Shown piece by piece: positions 8,473 through 16,758 of a DNA stretch of 35,343 bases. The stretch is from the NCBI GenBank assembly GCA_003566635.1, contig PXCK01000197.1:1-35343 (forward strand), read 5' to 3'. This DNA is from Balneolia bacterium. Its GTDB lineage: Bacteria > Bacteroidota > Rhodothermia > Balneolales > Cyclonatronaceae. Every line of letters begins with the position of its first letter. Within the stretch, counting starts at the first letter, position 1. The notes below the pieces were generated by a model. That model made no database searches, was not told where the DNA came from, and saw only the letters and a program-made list of their open reading frames with translations. Position numbers and translations under genes: made by a program.

Positions 8473-9662
8473 GATTTAGCCTGTTCTTTTCTTTCTTCGG
8501 TTATACTTTCTACTACTGCTTCCGCCACAATTTCTAACTCTTCATAAGTGATATTTAGAGCGGGCACCAAACGCACTACGTTTGATGCTGTAACGTTTGC
8601 TATCACACCTTTTTCTAACATGCGCATGGCAACGTTAGAACCGGGGAAATTAAGTTGTACTCCGTTCATCAATCCAACACCTCTCACCTCTTCAATTCCC
8701 GGTTCGATGGTCATTTCGGCTTGAATTCTCTCTCTCAGCCATTTCCCTTTTTCTTCGGCCTCTCTGGCAAGGTTTTCTTCTTCAATTACTTTAAGTGTGG
8801 CAAGACCTGCAGCGCAAGCAAGCGGATTCCCACCAAAGGTAGTTCCGTGCTTTCCATATTCAATAACATCTGCTACTTTTTCTGTCGCGATAATTGCACC
8901 AATCGGGAAACCGCCACCAAGTCCCTTTGCGAGGGTTACGATATCCGGGACAACATCAAACAATTCATAAGCAAAAAAGTTACCGGATCGGGCAATTCCA
9001 CATTGAATTTCATCAAAAATCAAAAGGGCATCGTATTCGTAACATAATGCCCGAAGCTCATTCATGTAGTCTTTATCAGCAACGTGAATCCCGCCCTCAC
9101 CCTGCACAGGCTCGATGAATACTGCTACCAAATCGTCGTTTGCGTATTCTTCTACTGCTTTCAAATCGTTAAAAGGTACCTGCACAACACCGGAAAGCAT
9201 TTCACCGAATCCCTCCTGATATTTTTTTTGTCCCAATGCCAAAGCACCCATACTCCTGCCGTGAAAAGCTCCGTTCATGGTTATCATCGGACCTTTTTTA
9301 CCTTTTTTCTCAGCAAATCTCCTGGCAATTTTAATGGCGCCTTCAACAGCTTCCGTACCGCTGTTTGCAAAAAATACACGATCGTGATTGCTTAGGTTAA
9401 TTAACTCACGAGCCAAGTCTACCTGTGGCTTTGTTGTAAAGAAATTAGAAACATGCATTAGCTCAGAAGCCTGTACTTGAATAGCTTCCACCACTTTTGG
9501 GTGGCAATGACCAACATTGTTTACGGCAATGCCTGCTAAAGCATCTACATATTCTTTTCCTTTGTCATCCCAAACACGGGAACCATACCCTTTAGTGAGT
9601 GTTACAGGATATCTCTTATAGGTTTTAAAATGATACTGAGCGTCTTGTTGCTTTATATCCAT
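8469..9662 (-). CDS. argD: Acetylornithine aminotransferase
   Basis: 397 residues, class III PLP-dependent aminotransferase. It converts N-acetylglutamate semialdehyde to N-acetylornithine using glutamate. Visible landmarks are SGTEAVEGA (101-109) for cofactor phosphate binding, D217 in IFDEIQCG for the pyridine nitrogen, and the Schiff-base lysine K246 in TLAKGLGGGFPIGA. Some relatives act on ornithine, succinylornithine or LysW-linked substrates. Its place between argB and argC makes the acetylornithine role by far the most likely. It lies 21 bp after argB and overlaps argC by four bases. Confidence 0.94.
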   Translation of the reverse strand: MDIKQQDAQYHFKTYKRYPVTLTKGYGSRVWDDKGKEYVDALAGIAVNNVGHCHPKVVEAIQVQASELMHVSNFFTTKPQVDLARELINLSNHDRVFFANSGTEAVEGAIKIARRFAEKKGKKGPMITMNGAFHGRSMGALALGQKKYQEGFGEMLSGVVQVPFNDLKAVEEYANDDLVAVFIEPVQGEGGIHVADKDYMNELRALCYEYDALLIFDEIQCGIARSGNFFAYELFDVVPDIVTLAKGLGGGFPIGAIIATEKVADVIEYGKHGTTFGGNPLACAAGLATLKVIEEENLAREAEEKGKWLRERIQAEMTIEPGIEEVRGVGLMNGVQLNFPGSNVAMRMLEKGVIANVTASNVVRLVPALNITYEELEIVAEAVVESITEERKEQAKS

Positions 9663-9683
9663 ATAATTTTTAAAAATTAATGT

Positions 9684-10502
9684 TTAATCGATAGTAATTT
9701 TTGTTCCGGAAACAGGCTTCCCCTGTAGCTGAGCTTTAAGATCTTCGGGCTTGGTACCGTTAAAAATATGAGCCTCTTTCACTCCAGATTCTAAAGCTTT
9801 TTGGATGGATTCAAGTTTAGGTAACATACCACCGGAAGCGATAGTTTTCATAAACACTTTTAGCTCACTTAAAGTTGCTGTTGGAATCCGTGAATCCGGA
9901 TTTTTGATGTCCTTATACAACCCATCAACATCGGTTAAACTTACATACGATTTAACCTTTAAAGCCGCGGCTAATTCACCGGCAAATATATCTGCATTGA
10001 TGTTGTAGTCATATCCATCCATGCCAATTGCTACAGGAGCAACAACCGGCAGAAAGCTATTTTGTAATAAAATTTCGATTAGCTTGGTATCACATGCCGA
10101 CACGTTACCTACATACCCGATATCATTTTCGGTTTCATCAACATTATGATATCGTTTTACTGCTTTTGCAATTCCACCATCTTTCCCCGATAGCCCAACA
10201 GCCGATACCCCGGCATTGTTCAGTAGCCTTACCAACATCCCGTTGACCTGACCACGTAGTGCCATTTGAACATATTCCATAGTTTCGGATGTTGTTACCC
10301 TTTGACCATCAATAAATTCACTTTTAATTCCGGCAAGATTCAACATTTTATTAATGATAGGTCCACCCCCATGAACCAACACAACCGGATTTCCGGAAAT
10401 GTGTAACTCAGCTATGGCTTCAATCACTTTAATTTGGATTGATTCATCTGTCATGGCATTACCGCCATACTTAATAAGTACTGCTTGTTTTAAAATATCC
10501 AT
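9684..10502 (-). CDS. argB: Acetylglutamate kinase
   Basis: 272 residues, amino-acid kinase fold. It phosphorylates N-acetylglutamate with ATP and is the first gene of the operon. KYGGNAM (12-18), LVHGGGPIINKML (42-54) and VSLTDVDGLYKD mark the phosphate-binding, substrate and nucleotide regions. Many ArgB proteins of the cyclic pathway are feedback-inhibited by arginine and carry an extra N-terminal helix. This one starts almost at the first strand (MDILKQAVLIKYGG), so arginine inhibition is uncertain. A 10-bp perfect inverted repeat lies in its leader, 12 bp before the start codon. Confidence 0.95.
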   Translation of the reverse strand: MDILKQAVLIKYGGNAMTDESIQIKVIEAIAELHISGNPVVLVHGGGPIINKMLNLAGIKSEFIDGQRVTTSETMEYVQMALRGQVNGMLVRLLNNAGVSAVGLSGKDGGIAKAVKRYHNVDETENDIGYVGNVSACDTKLIEILLQNSFLPVVAPVAIGMDGYDYNINADIFAGELAAALKVKSYVSLTDVDGLYKDIKNPDSRIPTATLSELKVFMKTIASGGMLPKLESIQKALESGVKEAHIFNGTKPEDLKAQLQGKPVSGTKITID

Positions 10503-10514
10503 CTGTAATTATTT

Positions 10515-10544
10515 TTGATTGATAATAATTCGCATATCAATCAA
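10515..10544. promoter_or_regulatory. 10-bp perfect inverted repeat in the argB leader
   Basis: TTGATTGATA (10515-10524) and TATCAATCAA (10535-10544) are exact reverse complements separated by 10 bp, the near arm ending 12 bp upstream of the argB ATG. The spacing of one helical turn suits a dimeric DNA-binding regulator, and the sequence could also fold as an RNA hairpin covering the start region. It does not match the classical ARG-box half-site closely. Regulation by arginine is an inference from position. Confidence 0.5.
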
Positions 10545-10737
10545 TATCAACTATTTAAATGAGATTTATAATGATTTAACCCAAAATACGCACTAGCTTT
10601 CACTTTGCTGGATCTTATTACTTGTTATTTTATGATTTACGAAAAATATATTATTCAACAAACATGGATATACCAAATGTTTATTAAGTAATAAATTCGC
10701 ATAATAATGAACCGGTTGAATATTAAGTCTTCGGTTA

Positions 10738-10761
10738 AATGAATACGTAACTTTATTCATT
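10738..10761. promoter_or_regulatory. 8-bp inverted repeat resembling an ARG-box half-site pair
   Basis: AATGAATA (10738-10745) and TATTCATT (10754-10761) are perfect inverted repeats with 8 bp between. The TGAATA/TATTCA halves recall ArgR operators (TGAAT...ATTCA), though the spacer is wider than the usual ARG box. It sits about 75 bp before the class V aminotransferase and 235 bp before argB. Confidence 0.35.
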
Positions 10762-10834
10762 CAAGATAAATTACATTAATAAGCATTGAAATAAGCTTTA
10801 TTTGTTCGTATTTAAAGAAAATTTAAATTGATTT

Positions 10835-11998
10835 ATGATCCCATCTGATACCATACGTTCTGAATTTTCTTTTTTGAGTGATGATATTATCTATCTCAAC
10901 AATGCTGCCATTGGTCCCTTGCCGGATCGAGCAGTTGAAGCGGTAAACAATAGCCTCAAAAACAGAATTACCCACAAAATTGACTCCTTTGATGATGACT
11001 TGGAGGCTATTGAAGGAACAAGGCAAAAAATTGCGAACCTTATTAATGCCGAATCCTCGGATTTAATTTGCTATACCGCCAATACCACAGATGCCATTAA
11101 TATTCTGGCAAACGGTTTCCCGTTCAAAAACCGTGATGAAGTTCTCATTCATCCCGCGGAGTTTCCAACAAATGTCTATCCCTGGTTAAATCAAAAAGAC
11201 AAAGGGGTTCATGTTAGATTTCTACCCGATGATAGCGGTCGTATTCAGGTTGATACCATAAGACAATACCTGCGTCCGGAAACCGCCGTTCTTGCAATTA
11301 GCGCAGTTCAATTTGTTAGTGGATACCGTGCTGATCTAAAGGAAATAACACGAATATGTCATGACAATGGCACAAAAGTTTTTGTTGATGGTATACAGGC
11401 ACTTGGGCAATTAAAGGTGGATGTTCAGGAATTGGGCATCGATGCTCTATCAACCGGCGGCCACAAATGGATGCTTTCCCCTCAGGGTATTGGTTTCTTA
11501 TATATGAAACCTGAAACTTTAGCTTCTCTTTCACTTTCTAAGCCGGGTTGGTTATCACCGGAAGAGCCGTGGGATTTCTTTAACTACAAGCAACCTGTTA
11601 AATCGTGTGCCCGCAAATTTGAAAGCGGAACTTATAATCTTCCGGCTATATATGGCTTAAGCTCAAGCTTAGACCTTTTTCTACTTTACAAATCTCAAAG
11701 TATTGAAGCACATATACTTGAGTTATCACAATTTGTAAAAAAGGAAATGGTAAATGCAGGCTTTACCGTTTATAGTGATGTAAAACCTTTTTATCAAAGT
11801 GGTATTTCAACTTTTCTAATGCCTGATACATTTAATTCGTTAGAAAATGATATCACAACAACGGTAAACACTATGGGTCTTCATATTTCGGAAAGAAATG
11901 GAAAAATCAGAATATCGCCCCATTGTTATAATACAAAGGATGAGATTAGGAAAGCTGTTGGTATATTACAGGAAATTATTTTGAATTATGCCGTATAA
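10835..11998 (+). CDS. Aminotransferase class V-fold PLP enzyme (cysteine-desulfurase-like)
   Basis: 387 residues. The NifS/class V fold is shown by LNNAAIGPLP near the start (21-30), D185 in KVFVDGIQALG for the PLP ring nitrogen, and the Schiff-base lysine K211 in STGGHKWMLSPQGIGFLY. The protein lacks an obvious catalytic-cysteine loop of true cysteine desulfurases (the corresponding region reads KPVKSCARKFESGTYN around 255). It may therefore be a desulfurase, a selenocysteine lyase or an isopenicillin-N-epimerase-like enzyme. No Fe-S assembly genes are nearby. It overlaps the following YihY gene by 11 bp, so the two are probably co-expressed although no common pathway is evident. Confidence 0.85.
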   Translation: MIPSDTIRSEFSFLSDDIIYLNNAAIGPLPDRAVEAVNNSLKNRITHKIDSFDDDLEAIEGTRQKIANLINAESSDLICYTANTTDAINILANGFPFKNRDEVLIHPAEFPTNVYPWLNQKDKGVHVRFLPDDSGRIQVDTIRQYLRPETAVLAISAVQFVSGYRADLKEITRICHDNGTKVFVDGIQALGQLKVDVQELGIDALSTGGHKWMLSPQGIGFLYMKPETLASLSLSKPGWLSPEEPWDFFNYKQPVKSCARKFESGTYNLPAIYGLSSSLDLFLLYKSQSIEAHILELSQFVKKEMVNAGFTVYSDVKPFYQSGISTFLMPDTFNSLENDITTTVNTMGLHISERNGKIRISPHCYNTKDEIRKAVGILQEIILNYAV

Positions 11999-12923
11999 GT
12001 ACATTTACAGTAAAGTTAAGTTTGTGCTCAATGAAATAAAAGAAGTTGTAGTGCAGACTATTACCGAATGGCTCGATGACAATATGATGTTGCATGCCGC
12101 AGGATTGGCATTTTATACTATTTTTAGTATTGCACCATTGCTTTTAATAATCGTTGCCATATCGGGATTTTTCTTTGGTGAGCAAGCAACTGCCGGTCAA
12201 TTGAGTACATTCCTGGTTGAAAGTGTTGGACCTGAGTTGGCAAAAACTATAGAAGGTTTTGTGGTAAGTGTTTCCGAGGCACGTTCGGGTATTGCTGCAA
12301 CTCTTATCGGTACCGGAATTCTTTTATTTGCTGCAACTACCGTAATTACCCAACTAAAAGAATCCTTAAACGCCATTTGGAACGTTAAGGCTAAAGATGG
12401 TCAAGGTATCAAGATGTTTTTCCTGAACAGACTTTTGTCACTCGTACTTATCATCATTTTTTCACTTACGCTAATCGCAACAATTTTTATTGATGCCTTT
12501 TTATCATTAATTGCCCCATATCTGGAAACCATATTACCTGATAATCTCTCATATTGGACGTTAATAAACAACTTAATTTTTCTGGCGGTTGGAACTATAT
12601 TGTTTTCAATCATTTATAAAATGTTGCCTGATATTAAAGTGAGGTGGTCAGATGTGGTAGTGGGTGCATTTGTAACAGCACTTCTTTTTCTACTGGGACG
12701 AAACCTTGTAACATTTTATCTAGGCTCAGCTGCTACCACTTCAACCTACGGTGCAGCAGGTTCTTTTGTAATTTTTTTGATATGGGTTTATTACAACATG
12801 ATGGTAATTTTTCTCGGCGCTGAATTCACCAATATTTATACCAAGCGGTACGGTTCGAAAATAAAACCCGGTAAATTTGTGAGGTGGCGTCAGGAATCTC
12901 CTTCGCTTGATTCTTCTAAGTAG
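11988..12923 (+). CDS. YihY/BrkB family inner-membrane protein
   Basis: 311 residues with about six membrane segments (near 36-62, 95-120, 140-165, 180-205, 215-240, 250-275). Family signatures are the N-terminal HAAGLAFYTIFSIAPLLLI block (36-54), the LNAIWNVKAKDG motif (about 126-137) and the C-terminal YGAAGSFVIFLIWVYYN segment. The family was once misannotated as ribonuclease BN; its function is still unclear, with transport or envelope roles proposed. The ATG lies inside the end of the preceding gene. Its 3' end overlaps the opposite-strand glycosyltransferase gene by 34 bp. Confidence 0.9.
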   Translation: MPYKYIYSKVKFVLNEIKEVVVQTITEWLDDNMMLHAAGLAFYTIFSIAPLLLIIVAISGFFFGEQATAGQLSTFLVESVGPELAKTIEGFVVSVSEARSGIAATLIGTGILLFAATTVITQLKESLNAIWNVKAKDGQGIKMFFLNRLLSLVLIIIFSLTLIATIFIDAFLSLIAPYLETILPDNLSYWTLINNLIFLAVGTILFSIIYKMLPDIKVRWSDVVVGAFVTALLFLLGRNLVTFYLGSAATTSTYGAAGSFVIFLIWVYYNMMVIFLGAEFTNIYTKRYGSKIKPGKFVRWRQESPSLDSSK

Positions 12924-15058
12924 GTGGTGTAAAGCGGAAATCCGAAAAGCAGGGATTTAAGCAGGATTTCGAGATCTTTCCAAATAGTGTATGTTTGCAA
13001 ATAATGCATTTCATATCGCTGTTTTTCTTCTTCCCGAAAAAGTTTTTGCTCGTTGATTTGTCTTAATCCTGTCAACCCTGGTTTATAAAAAACAAACCTA
13101 CCCTGCCTTGATGGAATGATAGGAGAACCTACTAAGCTAAACTCACCTATCAAAATATGAAATAGAAAACTGTAGAAATTTTCTATCTTGCATTTCTCAA
13201 GTGGATAAGATACTTCATGCTTAATAGTCGTAGATGAATCTACGTAAACAGGTATCGTTCTTTTTTTCTTTTTCCCTGTAAAAATCTTTTTAAAGAAAAC
13301 CGGGATGGATAAAAGGATGATGAGAAAAAGCGACCCGAAAAAATCTAAGTTTCGTTTTAAAAATTTGTTCCATGCAGTTTGAGTGGGTAATTCCAGATCA
13401 ACTACCGGTATGTCATCAAAATATTCAACATTCGACTTTCCGATGATATAATCCATAGAACCGGGTACTACTTTGCAAACCACATCCTGATCTCTAAGCG
13501 TTGTGAGTGTTTTTAGAACCTCGTCATGACTAATTGAATTCAGCAAAAATATGATTTGATCAACGCCTTGATTTTGAACAATTTCCGAAATTTGACTAAC
13601 ATGGCCTAAAACGGGTACCCGCTCAACATCTTCCTGAGAAGTTTCGGAGCTTGCAGTCAAGATGCCCTTAATTTCGTAATTCCACTCAACTTCACTTCTT
13701 ATTTTTCTAATTACATCGGCTGTGGTTTCACCATATCCAACAACCAAAATTTTTAAACTTGCTAAACGGTCTTTAGCTTCGGCTTTTTTACCTTTTAAAG
13801 AGATATAGGTAAACCTATATAGTGGTAAAACCAATGACAAACTAACAGCACCGGCAAGTAATACAAGTCTCGAAAATGCGAAATCGCGAAGGAAGAATGT
13901 AATACTTACGACAGCAATAAACGTAAAAAAGAGTGTTTTGAGAAGTGCGCTTATAGAATTCAGATTTTTGCTATAGAGTGCATAATACTTACCATAAAGC
14001 AGGAAAAAAGCTGTCAATAAAAAATTGACCATAAAGAATGGTATGTTATAATTAACGGGTAATTCCGATATAGGAATTTGGAACCGTATCAAAAACATTA
14101 TAACGATGATAATGTTAATGGTGAGTACATCAACTAACGGGCGCAGCGTTTTTTGGAAAAGCGTTAAAAAATAGGAAACAGCCGATTTTAAAAAGATGCC
14201 GGTAATTATAATGACCCGAAAGAAAAACGTATAGCCATAATTGTAATGCTTATCGAAAAACTGGTATAGTGCTTTATTAAATGTGGTTATGTATCGAAGA
14301 TTATCTTTCTTTGTACTCTCTCCTTTGTAATGAATGATACTTGTTTGGGGCAAGTACATAATCTTGTACTCTTTAAGTCGGGTTCGGTAGCACAGGTCAA
14401 TATCTTCCCCGTACATAAAGAAGCGCTCATCAAATCCATCAAGCTCTTTTAAAAGGGACGTTTTGTAAAACATTAATGACCCGGAAAGCACCTCAATTTC
14501 TGCAGGCTTATCTTCATCCAGCCACCCCATGTAATAAGAACCGAATTTTTTATTCTTCGGAAAGAAAGTGGTGAGTCCTAATACTTTGTAAAGAGCCGTT
14601 AGAGGTGTTGGTGTAGATCGTTTAGACTCGGGAGCGAAGGTACCATCAGGATTTAGGATTTTGCAACCGCAAGCACCACATTCCGGATTTTTGTTCATGT
14701 AATCAAACAAAGTAGTAAGCGTATTTTCACTTATCAGTACATCCGGGTTTATTAAGAGCGTGTACTTCCCTTTTGCCTGCCTAATTGCTTGATTGTTTGC
14801 TCTGCCAAAACCAACATTTTCTTTGTTAACGATGTATATAGGGTTTGGAAAGCGTTCTTTTAAGAAAGGAATGGATCCATCTGTTGAGTTATTATCAACA
14901 ACAAATATTTCGAGGTTCAACCCATGCCGTGCGCGCTCAATGGAATGCAGTAAATTCGCCAAATATTCTTTAACGTTGTAGTTTACTACAACAATTGAAA
15001 TGTCAATATCTGTTGATTTTACTTCTTGCACGAACTGATTATAAGTGGTTTTTAGCAC
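12890..15058 (-). CDS. Glycosyltransferase family 2 fused to a degenerate polyprenyl-phosphate sugar transferase
   Basis: 722 residues in four parts. Residues about 18-260 are a GT-A glycosyltransferase of the rhamnosyltransferase-like type (SIVVVNYNV, VVDNNSTDGS, INPDV with D106, LSGSLMFY, FMYGEDIDLCYR). About 270-420 holds several membrane segments. About 435-555 is a Rossmann-like domain (KILVVGYGETTADVI) like the middle domain of WcaJ/WbaP-type proteins. About 565-715 is the C-terminal sugar-transferase region, with membrane helix and SLVGSP...KPGLTGLRQIN. The stretch that should carry the catalytic KFRSM...DE motif is replaced by an unrelated segment (595-640), and PRP is altered. It probably acts in surface polysaccharide synthesis with GT2 activity only. 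The start is GTG; an in-frame stop lies shortly upstream. No other polysaccharide genes are adjacent. Confidence 0.8.
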   Translation of the reverse strand: MLKTTYNQFVQEVKSTDIDISIVVVNYNVKEYLANLLHSIERARHGLNLEIFVVDNNSTDGSIPFLKERFPNPIYIVNKENVGFGRANNQAIRQAKGKYTLLINPDVLISENTLTTLFDYMNKNPECGACGCKILNPDGTFAPESKRSTPTPLTALYKVLGLTTFFPKNKKFGSYYMGWLDEDKPAEIEVLSGSLMFYKTSLLKELDGFDERFFMYGEDIDLCYRTRLKEYKIMYLPQTSIIHYKGESTKKDNLRYITTFNKALYQFFDKHYNYGYTFFFRVIIITGIFLKSAVSYFLTLFQKTLRPLVDVLTINIIIVIMFLIRFQIPISELPVNYNIPFFMVNFLLTAFFLLYGKYYALYSKNLNSISALLKTLFFTFIAVVSITFFLRDFAFSRLVLLAGAVSLSLVLPLYRFTYISLKGKKAEAKDRLASLKILVVGYGETTADVIRKIRSEVEWNYEIKGILTASSETSQEDVERVPVLGHVSQISEIVQNQGVDQIIFLLNSISHDEVLKTLTTLRDQDVVCKVVPGSMDYIIGKSNVEYFDDIPVVDLELPTQTAWNKFLKRNLDFFGSLFLIILLSIPVFFKKIFTGKKKKRTIPVYVDSSTTIKHEVSYPLEKCKIENFYSFLFHILIGEFSLVGSPIIPSRQGRFVFYKPGLTGLRQINEQKLFREEEKQRYEMHYLQTYTIWKDLEILLKSLLFGFPLYTTYLEESSEGDS

Positions 15059-15156
15059 TTGTGAAAATACTAAATCCCATATTCAATGAATAAGCCAAAT
15101 AAAAAGATTTGTGGGTGGGGTTTGATAACTAAAGCAGGGATATTAATTAGTTATTT

Positions 15157-15510
15157 CTAATCCTCGAGGTCTAAAATTATTTTGATATTTTCTTTAACTC
15201 GCTCTATTAATACTTCTGGTATATCACCAATTTTCTTAAGTAACCGTTTATTATCTATAGCTCTTAGTTGGTCAATCATTACATCAGAGTCTTGGTTAAC
15301 TTTTGCTACTCCTTTTTTTAAATGAACCCTCAAGATCCGACTCTCATGCTTAACGTTGGTAGTAATAGGACAAATTAAGGTTGAAGGGTGGACTTTGTTA
15401 AGAAAATCTGATTGTACAACTAAGACAGGCCTTGTTTTACCTGCTTCAGTTCCATAAGATGGATTAAGGTCGGCAAGCCAAACTTCGTACTTTTTAGCTT
15501 TCATATTCAT
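15157..15510 (-). CDS. MazF/PemK-family endoribonuclease toxin
   Basis: 117 residues, the typical size. The MazF/PemK fold is shown by YEVWLADLNPSYGTEAGK (8-25), R27 in TRPVLVVQ, CPITT (47-51) and VMIDQLRAID (77-86). These positions include the conserved arginine and threonine/serine used for RNA cleavage. Family members cut mRNA at short motifs and are held inactive by the antitoxin. The gene overlaps the upstream antitoxin gene by 17 bp, the usual tight coupling. The toxin appears intact. Its sequence specificity cannot be read from the sequence. Confidence 0.9.
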   Translation of the reverse strand: MNMKAKKYEVWLADLNPSYGTEAGKTRPVLVVQSDFLNKVHPSTLICPITTNVKHESRILRVHLKKGVAKVNQDSDVMIDQLRAIDNKRLLKKIGDIPEVLIERVKENIKIILDLED

Positions 15511-15727
15511 CTAACATTTCAAACTCATTGAGTACTTTCATAGATTCATCCCGTACAAGTTTGGACTCTAATGCTAGCTGCTTAGAGATTATTTTTCTTC
15601 TTTGTATTCTATTATAATGCTGAATAGCTTCGTTAATGTAACGATTTCTTGGTTTCTTGATTTTTTCAAGTAACTCCTCAGTTTCTTGATAGACTGTATC
15701 GTCTAATTTTAAAGACAATGTTTTCAT
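15494..15727 (-). CDS. Antitoxin of a MazEF-like pair, ribbon-helix-helix type
   Basis: 77 residues. The N-terminal MKTLSLKLDDTVYQETEELL pattern, then KKPRNRYINEAIQHYN, fits a ribbon-helix-helix DNA-binding domain (about 1-45). The charged tail (46-77) would wrap the toxin. It precedes and overlaps the toxin gene by 17 bp. Repeated ACTAAAAG sequences immediately upstream are a likely autoregulatory operator. Identification rests on context and fold pattern, since antitoxin sequences diverge quickly. Confidence 0.82.
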   Translation of the reverse strand: MKTLSLKLDDTVYQETEELLEKIKKPRNRYINEAIQHYNRIQRRKIISKQLALESKLVRDESMKVLNEFEMLDEYES

Positions 15728-15734
15728 ATAGAAT

Positions 15735-15768
15735 CTTTTAGTGTTTACTAAAAGTATATACTAAAAAG
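15735..15768. promoter_or_regulatory. Probable operator of the toxin-antitoxin pair
   Basis: CTTTTAGT (15735-15742) and ACTAAAAG (15747-15754) form an 8-bp perfect inverted repeat. The palindrome AGTATATACT (15753-15762) overlaps it, followed by another ACTAAAAAG (15760-15768). Three half-sites of one motif ending 8 bp before the antitoxin ATG match how ribbon-helix-helix antitoxins bind tandem sites. The region probably overlaps the promoter. Confidence 0.6.
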
Positions 15769-15808
15769 ATACAATCAAAATTATTTCTTTATGGATACTG
15801 TACTTAAT

Positions 15809-16756
15809 TTACCCTTTCACCCCAACATGCATGAGTGCATCGCCGGCATTTATTACCGGTGTTTGATTAAGACCAATTACATAGCCGGAGTGCTTGGCTT
15901 TAACTTTGAATTCAGATTCACCATAAGGATCGGTAATAGTACCAATAACCTGATTCCGCTTAATAAAATCACCCGGATTAATGAAGTAATGAAATATTCC
16001 CGAATATCTTGCGCGTAGCCATGCACTCTCGTCAAGACGTATGCGCTCATGATAAACCTGTGGTGCTTGTTCAATCATGCCCAACTTTTGCATTACACGT
16101 AGCGCGCCATCAATTCCTTCCTGAATAGCATCCTTATCAAAACGTTGGGACTCTCCCCCTTCATAAACTATAATAGACTTACCTTTTGATGCAGCAGCTT
16201 TACGAAATGATTTATCAATTAAAGGTGAATTTAATGTAAAGGGTGCTGCAAAAGCATCAGCTAAAAACTCGTTATCCTTATTGTCAAAAACCATTCGAAT
16301 CTGTGGATAATTTGTAATATTTGCGCCTCCTGTATGAAAATCAATCCCATAATCAATCTGAGGAATAATATCTTTCATTAAAACATGAGCTACTCTTCTT
16401 GCAAGTGAGCCTGTATTTGAACCCGGAAAACTTCGATTCAAATCTTTGCCGTCGGGTAGATAACGGGCGTTTTGAAGGAATCCATAAATATTCACTATGG
16501 GGATTGCAACAATTGTACCTGCAACAGGATGAAGCAGCTTATCTTGAATCATTGTACGCAGAATTTCAATTCCATTTAGCTCGTCTCCATGTAATCCTGC
16601 AGTTAGTAACAAAACCGGACCGGGGTTTAAACCCCTACGCACCAGCACAGGCAAATCGATATTTGTATGCGTTGGAAGTCGGGCAATTTGTAAATCTATC
16701 CTTAATTCCTGACCGGGAGCTACCGTTGTTCCATTAAATTTAATTGATCGGGCCAT
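15809..16756 (-). CDS. Succinylglutamate desuccinylase/aspartoacylase (AstE/AspA) family zinc hydrolase
   Basis: About 315 residues from the ATG at 16756; a TTG three codons up (16762) would overlap the ligase stop and is less likely. M14-like zinc site: H and E in AGLHGDELNG and H in DFHTGG (H58, E61 and H143 counted from the TTG), the substrate block DLNRSFPG, and the catalytic glutamate in VYEGGES. A small beta-barrel follows (about 240-315). The family removes acyl or amino-acid groups from N-acyl amino acids or from peptide ends. It is the last gene after a retropepsin-like protease and a RimK-type ligase, 2 bp after the ligase stop. It could trim or recycle what the ligase adds; the substrate is unknown. 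Confidence 0.85.
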   Translation of the reverse strand: MARSIKFNGTTVAPGQELRIDLQIARLPTHTNIDLPVLVRRGLNPGPVLLLTAGLHGDELNGIEILRTMIQDKLLHPVAGTIVAIPIVNIYGFLQNARYLPDGKDLNRSFPGSNTGSLARRVAHVLMKDIIPQIDYGIDFHTGGANITNYPQIRMVFDNKDNEFLADAFAAPFTLNSPLIDKSFRKAAASKGKSIIVYEGGESQRFDKDAIQEGIDGALRVMQKLGMIEQAPQVYHERIRLDESAWLRARYSGIFHYFINPGDFIKRNQVIGTITDPYGESEFKVKAKHSGYVIGLNQTPVINAGDALMHVGVKG

Positions 16757-16758
16757 TA

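Larger units (their letters stand above)
10503..10834. other. Divergent control region between argB and the class V aminotransferase
   Basis: 332 bp of AT-rich sequence between genes that point away from each other, so it must carry both promoters. It contains two marked inverted repeats (10515-10544 and 10738-10761), listed separately. I could not place convincing Bacteroidota-type -7/-33 elements by eye. Confidence 0.55.
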
